Source of the DNA: Nocardioides zeae
GTDB lineage: Bacteria > Actinomycetota > Actinomycetes > Propionibacteriales > Nocardioidaceae
Reading direction: 5' to 3'
Assembly: GCF_030818655.1 (NCBI RefSeq)
Contig: NZ_JAUTAN010000001.1
Span: 682,001 to 746,000 of the forward strand
Length of the DNA stretch: 64,000 nt
Both the position numbers and the translations under genes were made by a program. The notes under the pieces were generated by a model. The model did not search any database. It was not told the origin of the DNA and saw only the letters and a list, made by a program, of their open reading frames with translations. Below, one piece after another: positions 49,200 to 58,688 of this stretch (positions within the stretch are counted from its first letter, which is position 1; every line of letters begins with the position of its first letter).

Positions 49200-50860
49200 G
49201 CGAGCTCCTCCCCGCGCTCGGCCAGGTGCTCGCGCTCGTGGTGGTGCTGGCGCTGGCCGTGCCGCTCCTCGGCCGCCACCTGGCCCACACCTACACCGCC
49301 CCCGGCCACCTCGCCGTCGAGCGCGGCGCCTACCGCGTCCTGCGCATCGACCCCGACGCCGACCAGCACTGGCGCACCTACGCGCTGTCGGTGCTGGGCT
49401 TCTCCCTGGTGGGCGTGCTCGCCCTGTACGCCGTGCTGCGGCTCCAGCAGCACCTGCCGCTCTCGCTCGGCTTCGGGGCGCTCCCGGCCGACGGCGCCTG
49501 GAACACCGCCGTGAGCTTCGTGACGAACACGAACTGGCAGTGGTACGCGGGCGAGGCCACCCTCGGCCACCTCGCGCAGGCGTCCGGGCTGACGGTGCAG
49601 AACTTCGTCTCGGCGGCCACCGGCATGGCCGTGGCGGCCGCCTTCGCCCGTGCCCTGTCCCGCAGCGGCGCCGGCGGCCGGGTCGGCAACTTCTGGACCG
49701 ACCTCGTGCGCGGCACCGTCCGGGTGCTCCTGCCGGGCGCGTTCGTCGCTGCGGTGCTCCTGGCGGTCCTCGGCGTCGTGCAGAACCTGTCCGGTGCCCG
49801 CACGGTCACGACCCTGACCGGTGGCGAGCAGGCGGTCCCCGGTGGTCCCGTCGCGAGCCAGGAGGCGATCAAGCAGCTCGGCACCAACGGCGGCGGCTTC
49901 TTCAACGCCAACTCGGCCCACCCGTTCGAGAACCCGACGCCGCTGACGAACCTGGTCGCGATCGTGCTGATGCTGCTCCTCCCGCTCGCGATGGCCTGGG
50001 CGTTCGGCCTCATCGTGGGCGACCGGCGCCAGGGGGCGGCCGTGCTGGCCGCGATGGGCCTGCTCCTCGTCGTGGGGATCGCGCTGCTCACCTGGGCGGA
50101 GATGGCGGGCCCGGGCACCGTGCCGCACGCCGCCGGGGGAGCCCTCGAGGGCAAGGAGACGCGCTTCGGGACCGCCGGGTCGGCCCTCTTCGCCGCGGCG
50201 ACCACCGGCACCTCGACGGGGGCGGTCAACTCCCTGCACGACTCGTTCACGGCGCCCGGCGGAGGCGTCGCCATGGTCGGGATGCTCCTCGGCGAGATCT
50301 CGCCCGGCGGCGTCGGCTCGGGCCTCTACGGCATGCTCGTCCTCGCCGTCGTGACCGTCTTCATCGCCGGCCTCATGGTGGGACGCACGCCGGAGTACCT
50401 CGGCAAGAAGATCGGCCAGCGCGAGATCGTGCTCGTCGCGATCTACGTGCTCGCCTCGCCCTTCCTCGTGCTCGTCGGCCTCGCCGTGGCGCTGAGCGTC
50501 CCGGCCGGCGTGGCGGGTCTGCAGGAGGACGGCGCGCACGGCCTCAGCGAGGCGCTCTACGCCCTGGCCTCGGCCTCCAACAACAACGGCAGCGCCTTCG
50601 GCGGGCTGACCTCGGGCACCCCGTTCTGGAACACGCTGCTCGGCCTGGCCATGCTCCTCGGCCGGTTCCTGCCGCTCGTGCTGGTGCTCGCCCTCGCCGG
50701 TCGGTTCGCCGCCGCGCAGCGGGTGCCCGCCGGGCCCGGCACGCTGCCGACCCACCGTCCCCTCTTCGTCACCCTCCTCGTGGGCGTCGCGCTGGTCGTG
50801 GTCGGTCTGACCTTCGTGCCCGTGCTCGTCCTCGGCCCGATCGTGGAGTCCCTCTCGTGA
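49196..50860 (+). CDS. kdpA: Potassium-transporting ATPase subunit KdpA
   Basis: A 554-residue membrane protein with about ten helices and four pore-loop repeats, including [42 protein letters not shown] and [13 protein letters not shown], which build the K+ selectivity filter. It is the K+-binding channel-like subunit of the high-affinity Kdp pump. GTG at 49196 overlaps the kdpF stop, and the stop overlaps the kdpB start. Confidence 0.97.
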   Translation: MSELLPALGQVLALVVVLALAVPLLGRHLAHTYTAPGHLAVERGAYRVLRIDPDADQHWRTYALSVLGFSLVGVLALYAVLRLQQHLPLSLGFGALPADGAWNTAVSFVTNTNWQWYAGEATLGHLAQASGLTVQNFVSAATGMAVAAAFARALSRSGAGGRVGNFWTDLVRGTVRVLLPGAFVAAVLLAVLGVVQNLSGARTVTTLTGGEQAVPGGPVASQEAIKQLGTNGGGFFNANSAHPFENPTPLTNLVAIVLMLLLPLAMAWAFGLIVGDRRQGAAVLAAMGLLLVVGIALLTWAEMAGPGTVPHAAGGALEGKETRFGTAGSALFAAATTGTSTGAVNSLHDSFTAPGGGVAMVGMLLGEISPGGVGSGLYGMLVLAVVTVFIAGLMVGRTPEYLGKKIGQREIVLVAIYVLASPFLVLVGLAVALSVPAGVAGLQEDGAHGLSEALYALASASNNNGSAFGGLTSGTPFWNTLLGLAMLLGRFLPLVLVLALAGRFAAAQRVPAGPGTLPTHRPLFVTLLVGVALVVVGLTFVPVLVLGPIVESLS

Positions 50861-52869
50861 ACGCACTGCTGGATCCCGCGCAGCTCGCCACCGCCCTGCC
50901 CGGTGCCCTGCGCAAGCTCGACCCGCGGGCCCTGCTCGCCACCCCCGTCATGCTCGTCGTCGAGATCGGCGCCGTGCTCACGACCGTGCTCGCGGCGCTC
51001 GACCCGAGCGTGCTCGGTTGGTCGGTCACCGTCTGGCTCTGGCTCACCGTCCTCTTCGGCAACCTGGCCGAGTCGGTCGCCGAGGGCCGGGGCAAGGCGC
51101 AGGCGGCGAGCCTGCGCGCGCTCCAGTCGGAGACGACGGCGCGGCGCCGTACGGCGGGTGGTCACCTCGAGGAGGTGCCCAGCACGTCCCTGCGGGTCGG
51201 CGACCTCGTCGTCGTCGAGGCGGGGGAGCGGATCCCCGGCGACGGCGACGTCGTCGAGGGTGTCGCGTCCGTCGACGAGTCGGCGGTGACCGGCGAGTCC
51301 GCACCGGTGATCCGGGAGTCGGGCGGCGACCGGTGCGCGGTGACCGGCGGCACGACGGTGCTCTCGGACCGGATCGTCGTGCGGATCACGTCGAACCCGG
51401 GCCAGTCGTTCGTCGACCGGATGATCGGGCTGGTCGAGGGGTCGGAGCGGCAGCGCACCCCCAACGAGATCGCGCTCAACGTGCTGCTCGGCGCGCTCAC
51501 CGCGGTGTTCGTGGTGGTCTGCGTGACGCTGTGGTTCGTCGCCGACGTCGCCGGGGCCCGCGTGCCCGTGCTCGTGCTGGCGGCCCTGCTCGTCTGCCTC
51601 ATCCCCACGACCATCGGCGCGCTCCTCTCCGCCATCGGCATCGCCGGCATGGACCGGCTCGTGCGCCGCAACGTGCTCGCCATGTCGGGCCGTGCGGTCG
51701 AGGCGGCGGGCGACGTCGACGTGCTGCTGCTCGACAAGACGGGCACGATCACCTACGGCAACCGCCGCGCCCACGAGCTGCTGGAGGTGCCGGGCGTGCC
51801 CCGCGCCGACCTCGTCGAGGCCGCGCTCCTCGCCTCGCTGGCCGACGAGACGCCCGAGGGGCGCAGCATCGTCGAGCTGCTCACCCCCGAGCGGTCCGGC
51901 GCCGCGCTCCCGGTGGGCGCCACCCTGGTGCCGTTCAGCGCCACCACCCGGTCCAGCGGCTTCGACGCGGGCCCGCGCCAGGTGCGCAAGGGCGCCGCCT
52001 CGGCCGTCGGTGCCTGGGTGCGGGAGACCGGCGGCACCGAGCCGCCCGCGCTGCTCGCGGCCGTCGACCAGGTGAGCGCCTCCGGCGGCACGCCGCTCGT
52101 GGTCGCCGAGCGGGTCGGCGACGCCCCGGCCCGGCTGCTCGGGGTCGTGCACCTCAAGGACGTCGTCAAGGAGGGCATGCGGGAGCGCTTCGACGAGCTG
52201 CGCGCGATGGGCATCCGCACCGTGATGGTGACGGGCGACAACGCCGTCACCGCCGCGGCGATCGCACAGGAGGCCGGCGTGGACGACGTCCTCGCCGAGG
52301 CCACGCCCGAGGACAAGATGCGCCTCATCCGCCGGGAGCAGGCGGGCGGCCGGATGGTCGCGATGTGCGGGGACGGCACCAACGACGCGCCCGCCCTCGC
52401 CCAGGCCGACGTGGGTGTCGCCATGAACACGGGCACGACCGCGGCCAAGGAGGCCGGCAACATGGTCGACCTCGACTCCGACCCGACGAAGCTGATCGAG
52501 GTGGTCGAGATCGGCAAGCAGCTGCTCATCACCCGCGGTGCGCTGACCACGTTCTCCGTGGCCAACGACGTGGCGAAGTACTTCGCCATCCTGCCCGCCC
52601 TCTTCGTCGTCGCGTTCCCGCAGCTCGACGTGCTCAACGTGATGCGCCTGTCCTCGCCGGGGTCGGCGATCCTCTCGGCCGTCGTGTTCAACGCGCTCGT
52701 CATCGTGGCGCTCATCCCGCTCGCGCTCCGCGGTGTCGCCTACCGGCCGGGCCCGGCCGACGCGCTGCTGCGCCGCAACCTGCTCGTCTACGGGGTCGGC
52801 GGGCTCGTCGCGCCGTTCGTCGGCATCAAGCTCCTCGACCTCGTCGTCTCCCTCCTGCCCGGTCTCTGA
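50857..52869 (+). CDS. kdpB: Potassium-transporting ATPase subunit KdpB
   Basis: A 670-residue P-type ATPase. The phosphorylated Asp293 is in [13 protein letters not shown], with the actuator TGES motif in [21 protein letters not shown] and the hinge [20 protein letters not shown]. It provides ATP-driven transport for KdpA. GTG at 50857 overlaps the kdpA stop. kdpC follows after 27 bp. Confidence 0.98.
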   Translation: MNALLDPAQLATALPGALRKLDPRALLATPVMLVVEIGAVLTTVLAALDPSVLGWSVTVWLWLTVLFGNLAESVAEGRGKAQAASLRALQSETTARRRTAGGHLEEVPSTSLRVGDLVVVEAGERIPGDGDVVEGVASVDESAVTGESAPVIRESGGDRCAVTGGTTVLSDRIVVRITSNPGQSFVDRMIGLVEGSERQRTPNEIALNVLLGALTAVFVVVCVTLWFVADVAGARVPVLVLAALLVCLIPTTIGALLSAIGIAGMDRLVRRNVLAMSGRAVEAAGDVDVLLLDKTGTITYGNRRAHELLEVPGVPRADLVEAALLASLADETPEGRSIVELLTPERSGAALPVGATLVPFSATTRSSGFDAGPRQVRKGAASAVGAWVRETGGTEPPALLAAVDQVSASGGTPLVVAERVGDAPARLLGVVHLKDVVKEGMRERFDELRAMGIRTVMVTGDNAVTAAAIAQEAGVDDVLAEATPEDKMRLIRREQAGGRMVAMCGDGTNDAPALAQADVGVAMNTGTTAAKEAGNMVDLDSDPTKLIEVVEIGKQLLITRGALTTFSVANDVAKYFAILPALFVVAFPQLDVLNVMRLSSPGSAILSAVVFNALVIVALIPLALRGVAYRPGPADALLRRNLLVYGVGGLVAPFVGIKLLDLVVSLLPGL

Positions 52870-52896
52870 CCGGCGGCCCACCCGAAGGACATCGAA

Positions 52897-53523
52897 GTGA
52901 GACACCTCCTCGCCCTGCTCCGCCAGAGCCTGGCCGGGCTGCGCGTGCTCGTCGCGGCGACGCTGCTGCTCGGCGTCGCCTACCCCCTCGTCGTCACCGG
53001 CATCGCGCAGGTCGCCGTGCCGTGGCGGGCCGACGGCTCCCTCGTCACCGCGGCGGGCGAGCACACCACCGACGCGGGCGACGCCGTGGGGTCCGCGCTC
53101 CTCGGCCAGGCGACCGACGACGACACCCTGTTCCAGCCGCGGCCCCCCGCCGCCGGGGACGGCTGGGACGGCCTCGCCAGCGGCGGCTCCAACCTGGGCC
53201 CGGAGAGCCCGGAGCTCCTGGCGCTCGTGGACGAGCGCCGCGCCGAGGTCGCCGCCCGGGAGGGCGTGGACCCCGCCGCCGTTCCGCCCGACGCCGTCAC
53301 CGCCTCCGGCTCGGGTCTCGACCCGGCGATCTCCCCGGCGTACGCCGCGCTGCAGGTCCCGCGCGTCGCGGCGGCCAGCGGCCTGGACGAGGCGGAGGTG
53401 CGTGACCTCGTGGCCGACCACACGTCGGGTCGGACGCTCGGCGTCCTCGGGGAGCCGCGGGTCGACGTGCTGGAGCTCAACATCGCCGTCCTCGCGGCCC
53501 GTGACGCCGGTGCGGGCGACTAG
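52897..53523 (+). CDS. kdpC: Potassium-transporting ATPase subunit KdpC
   Basis: A 208-residue protein with one N-terminal transmembrane helix (LRVLVAATLLLGVAYPLVVTG) and a soluble domain with SGSGLDPAISPAYAALQVPR, the KdpC signature. It assists the Kdp complex. GTG at 52897 follows a CGAAGGAC ribosome site. kdpD starts 11 bp after the stop. Confidence 0.96.
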   Translation: MRHLLALLRQSLAGLRVLVAATLLLGVAYPLVVTGIAQVAVPWRADGSLVTAAGEHTTDAGDAVGSALLGQATDDDTLFQPRPPAAGDGWDGLASGGSNLGPESPELLALVDERRAEVAAREGVDPAAVPPDAVTASGSGLDPAISPAYAALQVPRVAAASGLDEAEVRDLVADHTSGRTLGVLGEPRVDVLELNIAVLAARDAGAGD

Positions 53524-53533
53524 GTTGGCGTCC

Positions 53534-56062
53534 ATGACGGCCGAGCCCCCCGCGCGCGGACGCCTGACCGTCTACCTCGGCGCCGCCCCGGGGGTCGGCA
53601 AGACCTTCGCGATGCTCGGCGAGGCGCACCGCCGGCGGGCGCGGGGCACCGACGTGGTGGTCGGGTACGTCGAGACGCACGGCCGTCCGCGCACCGTCGC
53701 CCAGCTGGAGGGTCTCGAGGTGCTGCCGCGGCGCACCGTCTCCTACCGTGGCGCGACGCTGACGGAGATGGACACCGACGCGGTCATCGCCCGCCGCCCC
53801 GCCGTGGTGCTCGTCGACGAGCTGGCGCACACCAACGCGCCCGGCTCGCGCCACGAGAAGCGGGCGGCCGACGTCGAGGAGATCCGGGCCGCCGGGATCG
53901 ACGTCGTCACGACGGTCAACATCCAGCACCTGGAGTCGCTCAACGACGAGGTGGAGCGCATCACCGGGGTGCGCCAGCGCGAGACCGTGCCCGACGAGGT
54001 CGTCCGCTCCGCCGAGCAGATCCAGCTCGTCGACATGGCGCCCGACGCCCTGCGGCGTCGGATGGCGCACGGCAACATCTACCGGCCGGAGAACGTCGAC
54101 GCGTCCCTGACGTCGTACTTCCGCGTCGGCAACCTCACCGCCCTCCGCGAGCTGGCGCTGCTGTGGCTGGCGGACCGGGTCGACGCGGCGCTCGGCGACT
54201 ACCGCCGCGAGCACCGCATCTCGGCGTCCTGGCCCGCGAAGGAGCGGATCGTCGTCGCGGTGACGGGCGGTCCCGAGAGCGAGACCCTGCTGCGGCGGGG
54301 CGCCCGGCTGGCGCAACGGGCCGCGGGCGCCGAGCTGCTCGCGCTCCACGTCATCGCGACGGACGGCCTGCGGGGCGCCCCGGCGGGCAGCGTCGAGCGC
54401 TCCGAGCAGCTGGTGGCCTCCCTGGGGGGCACCTTCCACACGGTCGCCGCCGACGACGTGCCGAGCGCCGTCGTCGACTTCGCCGCCGGCGTCAACGCGA
54501 CCATGGTGGTCGTCGGGGTGTCGCGGCACGGCCGCCTGCGACGCCTCGTCGCCGGCACGACGGGCGACCGGATCGCGTCGCTGGCGGGGGCGATCGACGT
54601 CCACCTCGTCACCCACGACAACGTGGCGCGCCTGGCCCGCGCGCGCTCGGCGCCGAGCCCCCTGAGCACGGCCCGGCAGGTGCTCGGGTGGGCGCTGGCC
54701 CTCCTGCTGCCGCTGGGCCTCGGGGCCGTGCTGCACGAGGTCACCGTCACCGACGACCTGCCGCTCGCGAGCCTGCTCCTGCTGGCGGCGACGGTGCTCG
54801 TCGCCCTGGTCGGCGGTCTCCTGCCGTCGCTCCTCGCCGCGCTCCTCGGCTTCGTGGCGCTCAACCTGTGGTTCACCCAGCCGGTGGGGAACCTGACGGT
54901 CGCGGAGCCGCGCAACGTGCTGACCCTGGCCGTCTTCCTCGCCGTCGCCGCGGCGGTCGCCTCCGTCGTCGACCGGGCCTCGCGGCGGGCCGCGGAGTCG
55001 CTGCGGGCGCGCACCGAGGCGGCCACGACGGCCGCCCTGTCCCGCTCCGTCCTCACCGGCCAGGACACCGCGGAGGCGGTCGTGCTCCGGGTGCGCGAGG
55101 TCTTCGGGCAGGACGGGGTCGCGCTGCTGACCCGCGACGGCGCCGGGTGGCGGACGGTCGCGGCCACGGGTGACGCCGCCGTCGAGCCGAGCGGGGGTGC
55201 GACCCGGGCCCAGGTCGACGACGACAACGTGCTGGTGCTGTGCGGTGAGCCGCTGCGGGTGCAGGACCGCCGGGTGCTCGAGGCGTTCGCCGTCCAGGCC
55301 GGTCTCGTGCTCGAGTACCGGCGCCTGCGCGCCCGCGAGGAGCGCGCCGCCGCGCTCGAGAGCGCCGAGTCGACGACGACGGCCATCCTCCGTGCGGTGT
55401 CGCACGACCTCCGCACCCCGCTGGCGACGATGCGGGCCAGCGTGGACGGTCTGGTCGCCGAGGCGACCGGGGCAGCGGGCGCGCTGACCGCCGAGGACCG
55501 GGCTGCCCTCGTGGAGTCCGTCGACGACGCGACGGAGCAGCTCGAGCGCCTCATCGACAACCTGCTCGACCTGTCCCGCCTGCAGACCGGGGTGCTCCAC
55601 CCGCGGTTGCGCGACCTTAGCCTGCTCGAGGTGCTGCCGCTCGCGGTGGCGGGCCACGCGCCCGGCGCCGTGTCGCTCGAGGTGGAGGAGTCGACACCGC
55701 TCGTGCGCACCGACCCGGGCCTGGTCGAGCGCGTCGTGGCCAACCTCGTCGCCAACGCGGTACGGGTCTCGCGGGGGACACCGGTCCGGGTGCTCGCCCA
55801 CGCCGGTCCCGAGCGGGTCGACGTGCTCGTCGTGGACCGGGGCCCCGGCGTACCGCCCCCGCAGCGGCTCCGCATGTTCGAGCCGTTCCAGCGGCTGTCC
55901 GACACCGGTGGGGGCGGCCTCGGCCTCGGCCTGGCCGTCGCGCGGGGGCTGACCGAGGCGGTGGGGGGCACCCTGGAGGCGGAGGACACGCCCGGCGGCG
56001 GGCTGACGCTCGTGCTGTCGCTGCCGCGCGCGAGCGAGGGGAGCGAGGGGAGCGAGGCATGA
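53534..56062 (+). CDS. kdpD: Sensor histidine kinase KdpD
   Basis: An 842-residue sensor. The N-terminal KdpD domain has the Walker-like GAAPGVGKTFAML and VDELAHTNAPGSRHEKR. A USP-like domain (about 235-365), four transmembrane helices (about 390-480), a GAF-like region, and HisKA with His624 in RAVSHDLRTPLATMRAS follow, then the ATPase G boxes VDRGPGVPP and GLGLGLAVARGL. It senses K+ limitation and controls KdpE phosphorylation. The C-terminus is a 9-bp tandem repeat encoding SEGSEGSEA; it overlaps the kdpE start by ATGA. Confidence 0.97.
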   Translation: MTAEPPARGRLTVYLGAAPGVGKTFAMLGEAHRRRARGTDVVVGYVETHGRPRTVAQLEGLEVLPRRTVSYRGATLTEMDTDAVIARRPAVVLVDELAHTNAPGSRHEKRAADVEEIRAAGIDVVTTVNIQHLESLNDEVERITGVRQRETVPDEVVRSAEQIQLVDMAPDALRRRMAHGNIYRPENVDASLTSYFRVGNLTALRELALLWLADRVDAALGDYRREHRISASWPAKERIVVAVTGGPESETLLRRGARLAQRAAGAELLALHVIATDGLRGAPAGSVERSEQLVASLGGTFHTVAADDVPSAVVDFAAGVNATMVVVGVSRHGRLRRLVAGTTGDRIASLAGAIDVHLVTHDNVARLARARSAPSPLSTARQVLGWALALLLPLGLGAVLHEVTVTDDLPLASLLLLAATVLVALVGGLLPSLLAALLGFVALNLWFTQPVGNLTVAEPRNVLTLAVFLAVAAAVASVVDRASRRAAESLRARTEAATTAALSRSVLTGQDTAEAVVLRVREVFGQDGVALLTRDGAGWRTVAATGDAAVEPSGGATRAQVDDDNVLVLCGEPLRVQDRRVLEAFAVQAGLVLEYRRLRAREERAAALESAESTTTAILRAVSHDLRTPLATMRASVDGLVAEATGAAGALTAEDRAALVESVDDATEQLERLIDNLLDLSRLQTGVLHPRLRDLSLLEVLPLAVAGHAPGAVSLEVEESTPLVRTDPGLVERVVANLVANAVRVSRGTPVRVLAHAGPERVDVLVVDRGPGVPPPQRLRMFEPFQRLSDTGGGGLGLGLAVARGLTEAVGGTLEAEDTPGGGLTLVLSLPRASEGSEGSEA

Positions 56063-56754
56063 GCGACGGGACGAGTCCGCGGGTGCTCGTGGTCGACGAC
56101 GAGCCGGCCCTGGCCCGCGCCCTCGCGATCAACCTCCGTGCGCACGGCTGGGAGGTCGTGACGGCCGCCGACGGCCGCGGGGCGCTCGAGGCCGCCGCCT
56201 CCACCCACCCGGACGTGGTGCTGCTCGACCTCGGCCTGCCGGACCTCGACGGCACCGAGGTCATCGCCGGCCTCCGCGGATGGACCTCCGTGCCCATCGT
56301 GGTGCTCTCGGCGCGCCAGCACGGCGAGGACAAGGTGGAGGCCCTCGACCTGGGGGCCGACGACTACGTGACGAAGCCGTTCGCGATGAACGAGCTGCTG
56401 GCGCGCCTGCGTGCGGCCGTCCGGCGCGGGGCCGGCCCCGCCGCGGCCCCCGACCCGGTCGTCGAGGTGGGCGACCTCGCCATCGACCTCGCCCGCAAGA
56501 AGGTGGCGCGCGGCGGCGTGGACGTGCGGCTGACGCCCACGGAGTGGGGGTTCCTCGAGGTGCTCGCCCGCAACGTCGGCCGGCTCGTCACCCGCGAGCA
56601 GGTGCTGCGGGAGGTGTGGGGGCCGGGGTACGAGCACGAGACCCACTACCTGCGTGTCTACGCGGCCCAGCTGCGCGGGAAGCTGGAGGCCGACCCGGCC
56701 CACCCGCGCCACCTGGTGACGTCGGCGGGGCTGGGGTACACGCTCGAGCCCTGA
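56059..56754 (+). CDS. kdpE: Response regulator KdpE
   Basis: A 231-residue OmpR/PhoB-type regulator. The receiver domain has the acidic pair VVDDEPALAR, phospho-acceptor Asp57 in VLLDLGLPDLDG and Lys in DDYVTKPF. A winged-helix output domain follows (LTPTEWGFLEVLARNVGRLV, HETHYLRVYAAQLRGKLE). It activates kdpFABC. The four CGTCA repeats upstream of kdpF are a plausible target. It is the last gene of the six-gene kdp unit. Confidence 0.96.
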   Translation: MSDGTSPRVLVVDDEPALARALAINLRAHGWEVVTAADGRGALEAAASTHPDVVLLDLGLPDLDGTEVIAGLRGWTSVPIVVLSARQHGEDKVEALDLGADDYVTKPFAMNELLARLRAAVRRGAGPAAAPDPVVEVGDLAIDLARKKVARGGVDVRLTPTEWGFLEVLARNVGRLVTREQVLREVWGPGYEHETHYLRVYAAQLRGKLEADPAHPRHLVTSAGLGYTLEP

Positions 56755-56769
56755 CCCGCGCCGTGCCCG

Positions 56770-57606
56770 TCAGGGGACGAGACGCTCCTCGCCGGCGTAG
56801 ACGGTGAGGCGGTCCCCGCGGGAGAAGCCCACGAGCGTGAGCCCGCTGCGGCGCGCGAGGTCGACGGCGAGAGACGACGGGGCACTGACGGCGGCGAGCA
56901 CCGGGATCCCGGCCATGACGGCCTTCTGCGCGAGCTCGAACGAGGCACGGCCGCTCACCTGGAGCACGGTGCCCCGCAGCGGCAGGAGACCGGTGCGCAG
57001 GCTCCAGCCCACCACCTTGTCGACGGCGTTGTGGCGGCCGACGTCCTCGCGGACCACCAGGGAGGTGCCGTCGGCGCGGAAGAGACCGGCGGCGTGCACG
57101 CCGCCGGTGCGGTCGAAGTCGCGCTGCTCGGCGCGCAGCTTCTCCGGCAGGCTCGCCAGCAGGTCCGTGGAGATCCGCGTGTCGTCGGCGGTCAGGTCGT
57201 GGGACGACGTGGTCTCGACGGCGTCGATCGAGGCGACCCCGCAGATGCCGCAGGCGCTGGTGCCGTCGACGTGCCGCTCGCGGTGCCGCGTCGCCTCCAG
57301 GGCGGCGGGGGAGACCGCGGCGTCGACGACGTTGTAGGTCTGGAGGCCGTCGGGGCCGATCCCCGCGCAGTAGCGCAGCGCCGTCAGGTCGGTGCCCGAG
57401 CGCACGACGCCGTCGCCGACCAGGAATCCGGCGACCAGGTCGAAGTCGTCACCGGGGGTGCGCATGGTGACGGCGTAGGAGCTGCCCCCGACCCGCATCT
57501 CCAACGGCTCCTCGACGGCGAGGTGCTCCTCGCGGGTCCGGGCCGGGGCGGCCTCGCCGGGGGTGACCCGCCGTGCGCGCACCCGCTTGACCCGCTTCCC
57601 CGCCAT
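56770..57606 (-). CDS. fdhD: Formate dehydrogenase accessory sulfurtransferase FdhD
   Basis: A 278-residue FdhD protein. The CxxC site lies in TSACGICGVASIDAV; EEPLEMRVGGSSYAVTMRTP, FLVGDGVV and VVREDVGRHNAVDKVVGW are family motifs. It moves sulfur from a cysteine desulfurase to the molybdenum cofactor of formate dehydrogenase. The ATG at 57606 is chosen because sequence further upstream in the frame is not conserved. It converges on kdpE with 15 bp between stops. No formate dehydrogenase is encoded here. Confidence 0.95.
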   Translation of the reverse strand: MAGKRVKRVRARRVTPGEAAPARTREEHLAVEEPLEMRVGGSSYAVTMRTPGDDFDLVAGFLVGDGVVRSGTDLTALRYCAGIGPDGLQTYNVVDAAVSPAALEATRHRERHVDGTSACGICGVASIDAVETTSSHDLTADDTRISTDLLASLPEKLRAEQRDFDRTGGVHAAGLFRADGTSLVVREDVGRHNAVDKVVGWSLRTGLLPLRGTVLQVSGRASFELAQKAVMAGIPVLAAVSAPSSLAVDLARRSGLTLVGFSRGDRLTVYAGEERLVP

Positions 57607-57668
57607 GGACGCGAGCGTACGCCGCGCACCCGGCGAGAGCCGCCGCGGTGATTGCGGGAGGAGGTCTC

Positions 57669-57848
57669 GGGTGCCCCTGTAGAGCTTGGACAGAACCGGC
57701 GCATGGGCCGCACGAACGGTGGATGGTTGCCGGGTCGACGGTGCCGGAGGCGGGCTGACAGCGGGCTGTGGCGCTGTTCCCGGGGGCCGCGGCAGTGCGG
57801 GGGAGGCGGCGCGGGTGCCGGTTCTGTCCAAGCACGACAAGAGCACCC
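57669..57848. repeat. 180-bp element bounded by 32-bp inverted repeats
   Basis: 57669-57700 and the reverse complement of 57817-57848 match at 28 of 32 positions, including an unbroken GCTTGGACAGAACCGGC. The 116 bp between are GC-rich with small palindromes and no convincing gene. No flanking duplication is obvious. It could be a MITE-like element or a large regulatory or terminator structure between fdhD and the acetoacetate-decarboxylase-like gene. Confidence 0.7.
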
Positions 57849-57896
57849 CGGACGTCCGGAGGTCGGCGGAGCCTCGACCGGGAGGTCCTGGCCGGG

Positions 57897-58025
57897 ATGG
57901 AGCCGATCGAGGAGATGCTGCGGGCCAGTGGGCAGTACGGTCCCCGCCGGCCGGTGGCCGACGACGCCCCGTCGTCGGACCGGCTGATGGCGTTCCTCGG
58001 CCGCGATCCCGGCTGGCGCCCGTAG
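57897..58025 (+). CDS. Possible 42-residue protein
   Basis: A short frame from ATG 57897 (GGGAGG 10 bp upstream) to TAG 58023-58025 with the strong C/G third positions of real genes here (MEPIEEMLRASG, SDRLMAFLGRDPGWRP). The frame stays open upstream to 57768, but into the inverted-repeat element, where it looks non-coding. It could equally be the remnant C-terminus of a larger lost gene. No homologue was recognised. Confidence 0.35.
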   Translation: MEPIEEMLRASGQYGPRRPVADDAPSSDRLMAFLGRDPGWRP

Positions 58026-58046
58026 GCCTGCTCGCCGCCCCGACCG

Positions 58047-58688
58047 TCAGCGTCCGAACCGCATGGCAAACCCGTCCACGACGACGCTGCCCCGCGGTCG
58101 GGCTCCGGCCAGCCAGCCGAGCGGGCCGCCGGCGGGGGACGACCAGGTGGCGCGCGCCGGGCGCACCGACCGGGCCGTCGCCGCCACCGGTGTCCACACC
58201 GTGCGGGCGTCGGGCAGGGCCACCGTGCCTCGGGCGGCCAGCGGCAGCGACTGGGCGATCGCGGCGGGGAGGCGCAGGGGGAGCGGTACGCCGGGCGCCC
58301 GGCCCGCGCGGAACCGTGCTTCCGCGAGGGTGACGCCGTCGAGGTCGGCGCGGAGCTCGGTCGACGAGCCGTCGTCGATCCGGAACACCGCCAGCTCCTT
58401 CGGCACCCCCCACAGCTCACGCCCGCCGTCGCGCGAGGCAGGCGAGTCGACCCAGATGTCGGTGATCGCGAGACCCACCCGTCGCCCCTGCCGCACGACG
58501 ACGCCGGCGAGGAGCTCGGCGTACGCCAGCTGCCCGGGCGGTCGGTAGTCCACGAACATCGTCAGCGCGAGCCGACCCACGGGGCGCACGCCGTCCGGCA
58601 GCCCGGGCAGCGGTCCCCGCAGCGACCACGCCGTGATCCAGCCGCGGCCGGTCAGGTCCCAGGGCTGCGGCGGGTAACCGGCGCTCAC
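58047..58688 (-). CDS. Acetoacetate decarboxylase-family protein
   Basis: A 213-residue protein of the ADC superfamily. ELWGVPKELAVF holds Lys97, corresponding to the Schiff-base Lys region, with MFVDYRPPGQLAYAELLAG before it. The family includes decarboxylases and hydratase/aldolase-type enzymes, so the exact reaction is uncertain. GTG at 58688 overlaps the stop of the GMC oxidoreductase gene (GTGA), so it is the third gene of a BVMO-GMC-ADC operon. Confidence 0.85.
   Translation of the reverse strand: MSAGYPPQPWDLTGRGWITAWSLRGPLPGLPDGVRPVGRLALTMFVDYRPPGQLAYAELLAGVVVRQGRRVGLAITDIWVDSPASRDGGRELWGVPKELAVFRIDDGSSTELRADLDGVTLAEARFRAGRAPGVPLPLRLPAAIAQSLPLAARGTVALPDARTVWTPVAATARSVRPARATWSSPAGGPLGWLAGARPRGSVVVDGFAMRFGR

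Noticed and set aside
53477..56712. Long minus-strand frames opposite kdpD and kdpE
   Set aside because: They are GC-skewed shadows rich in Arg, Gly and His without domains; kdpD and kdpE are unambiguous on the plus strand.
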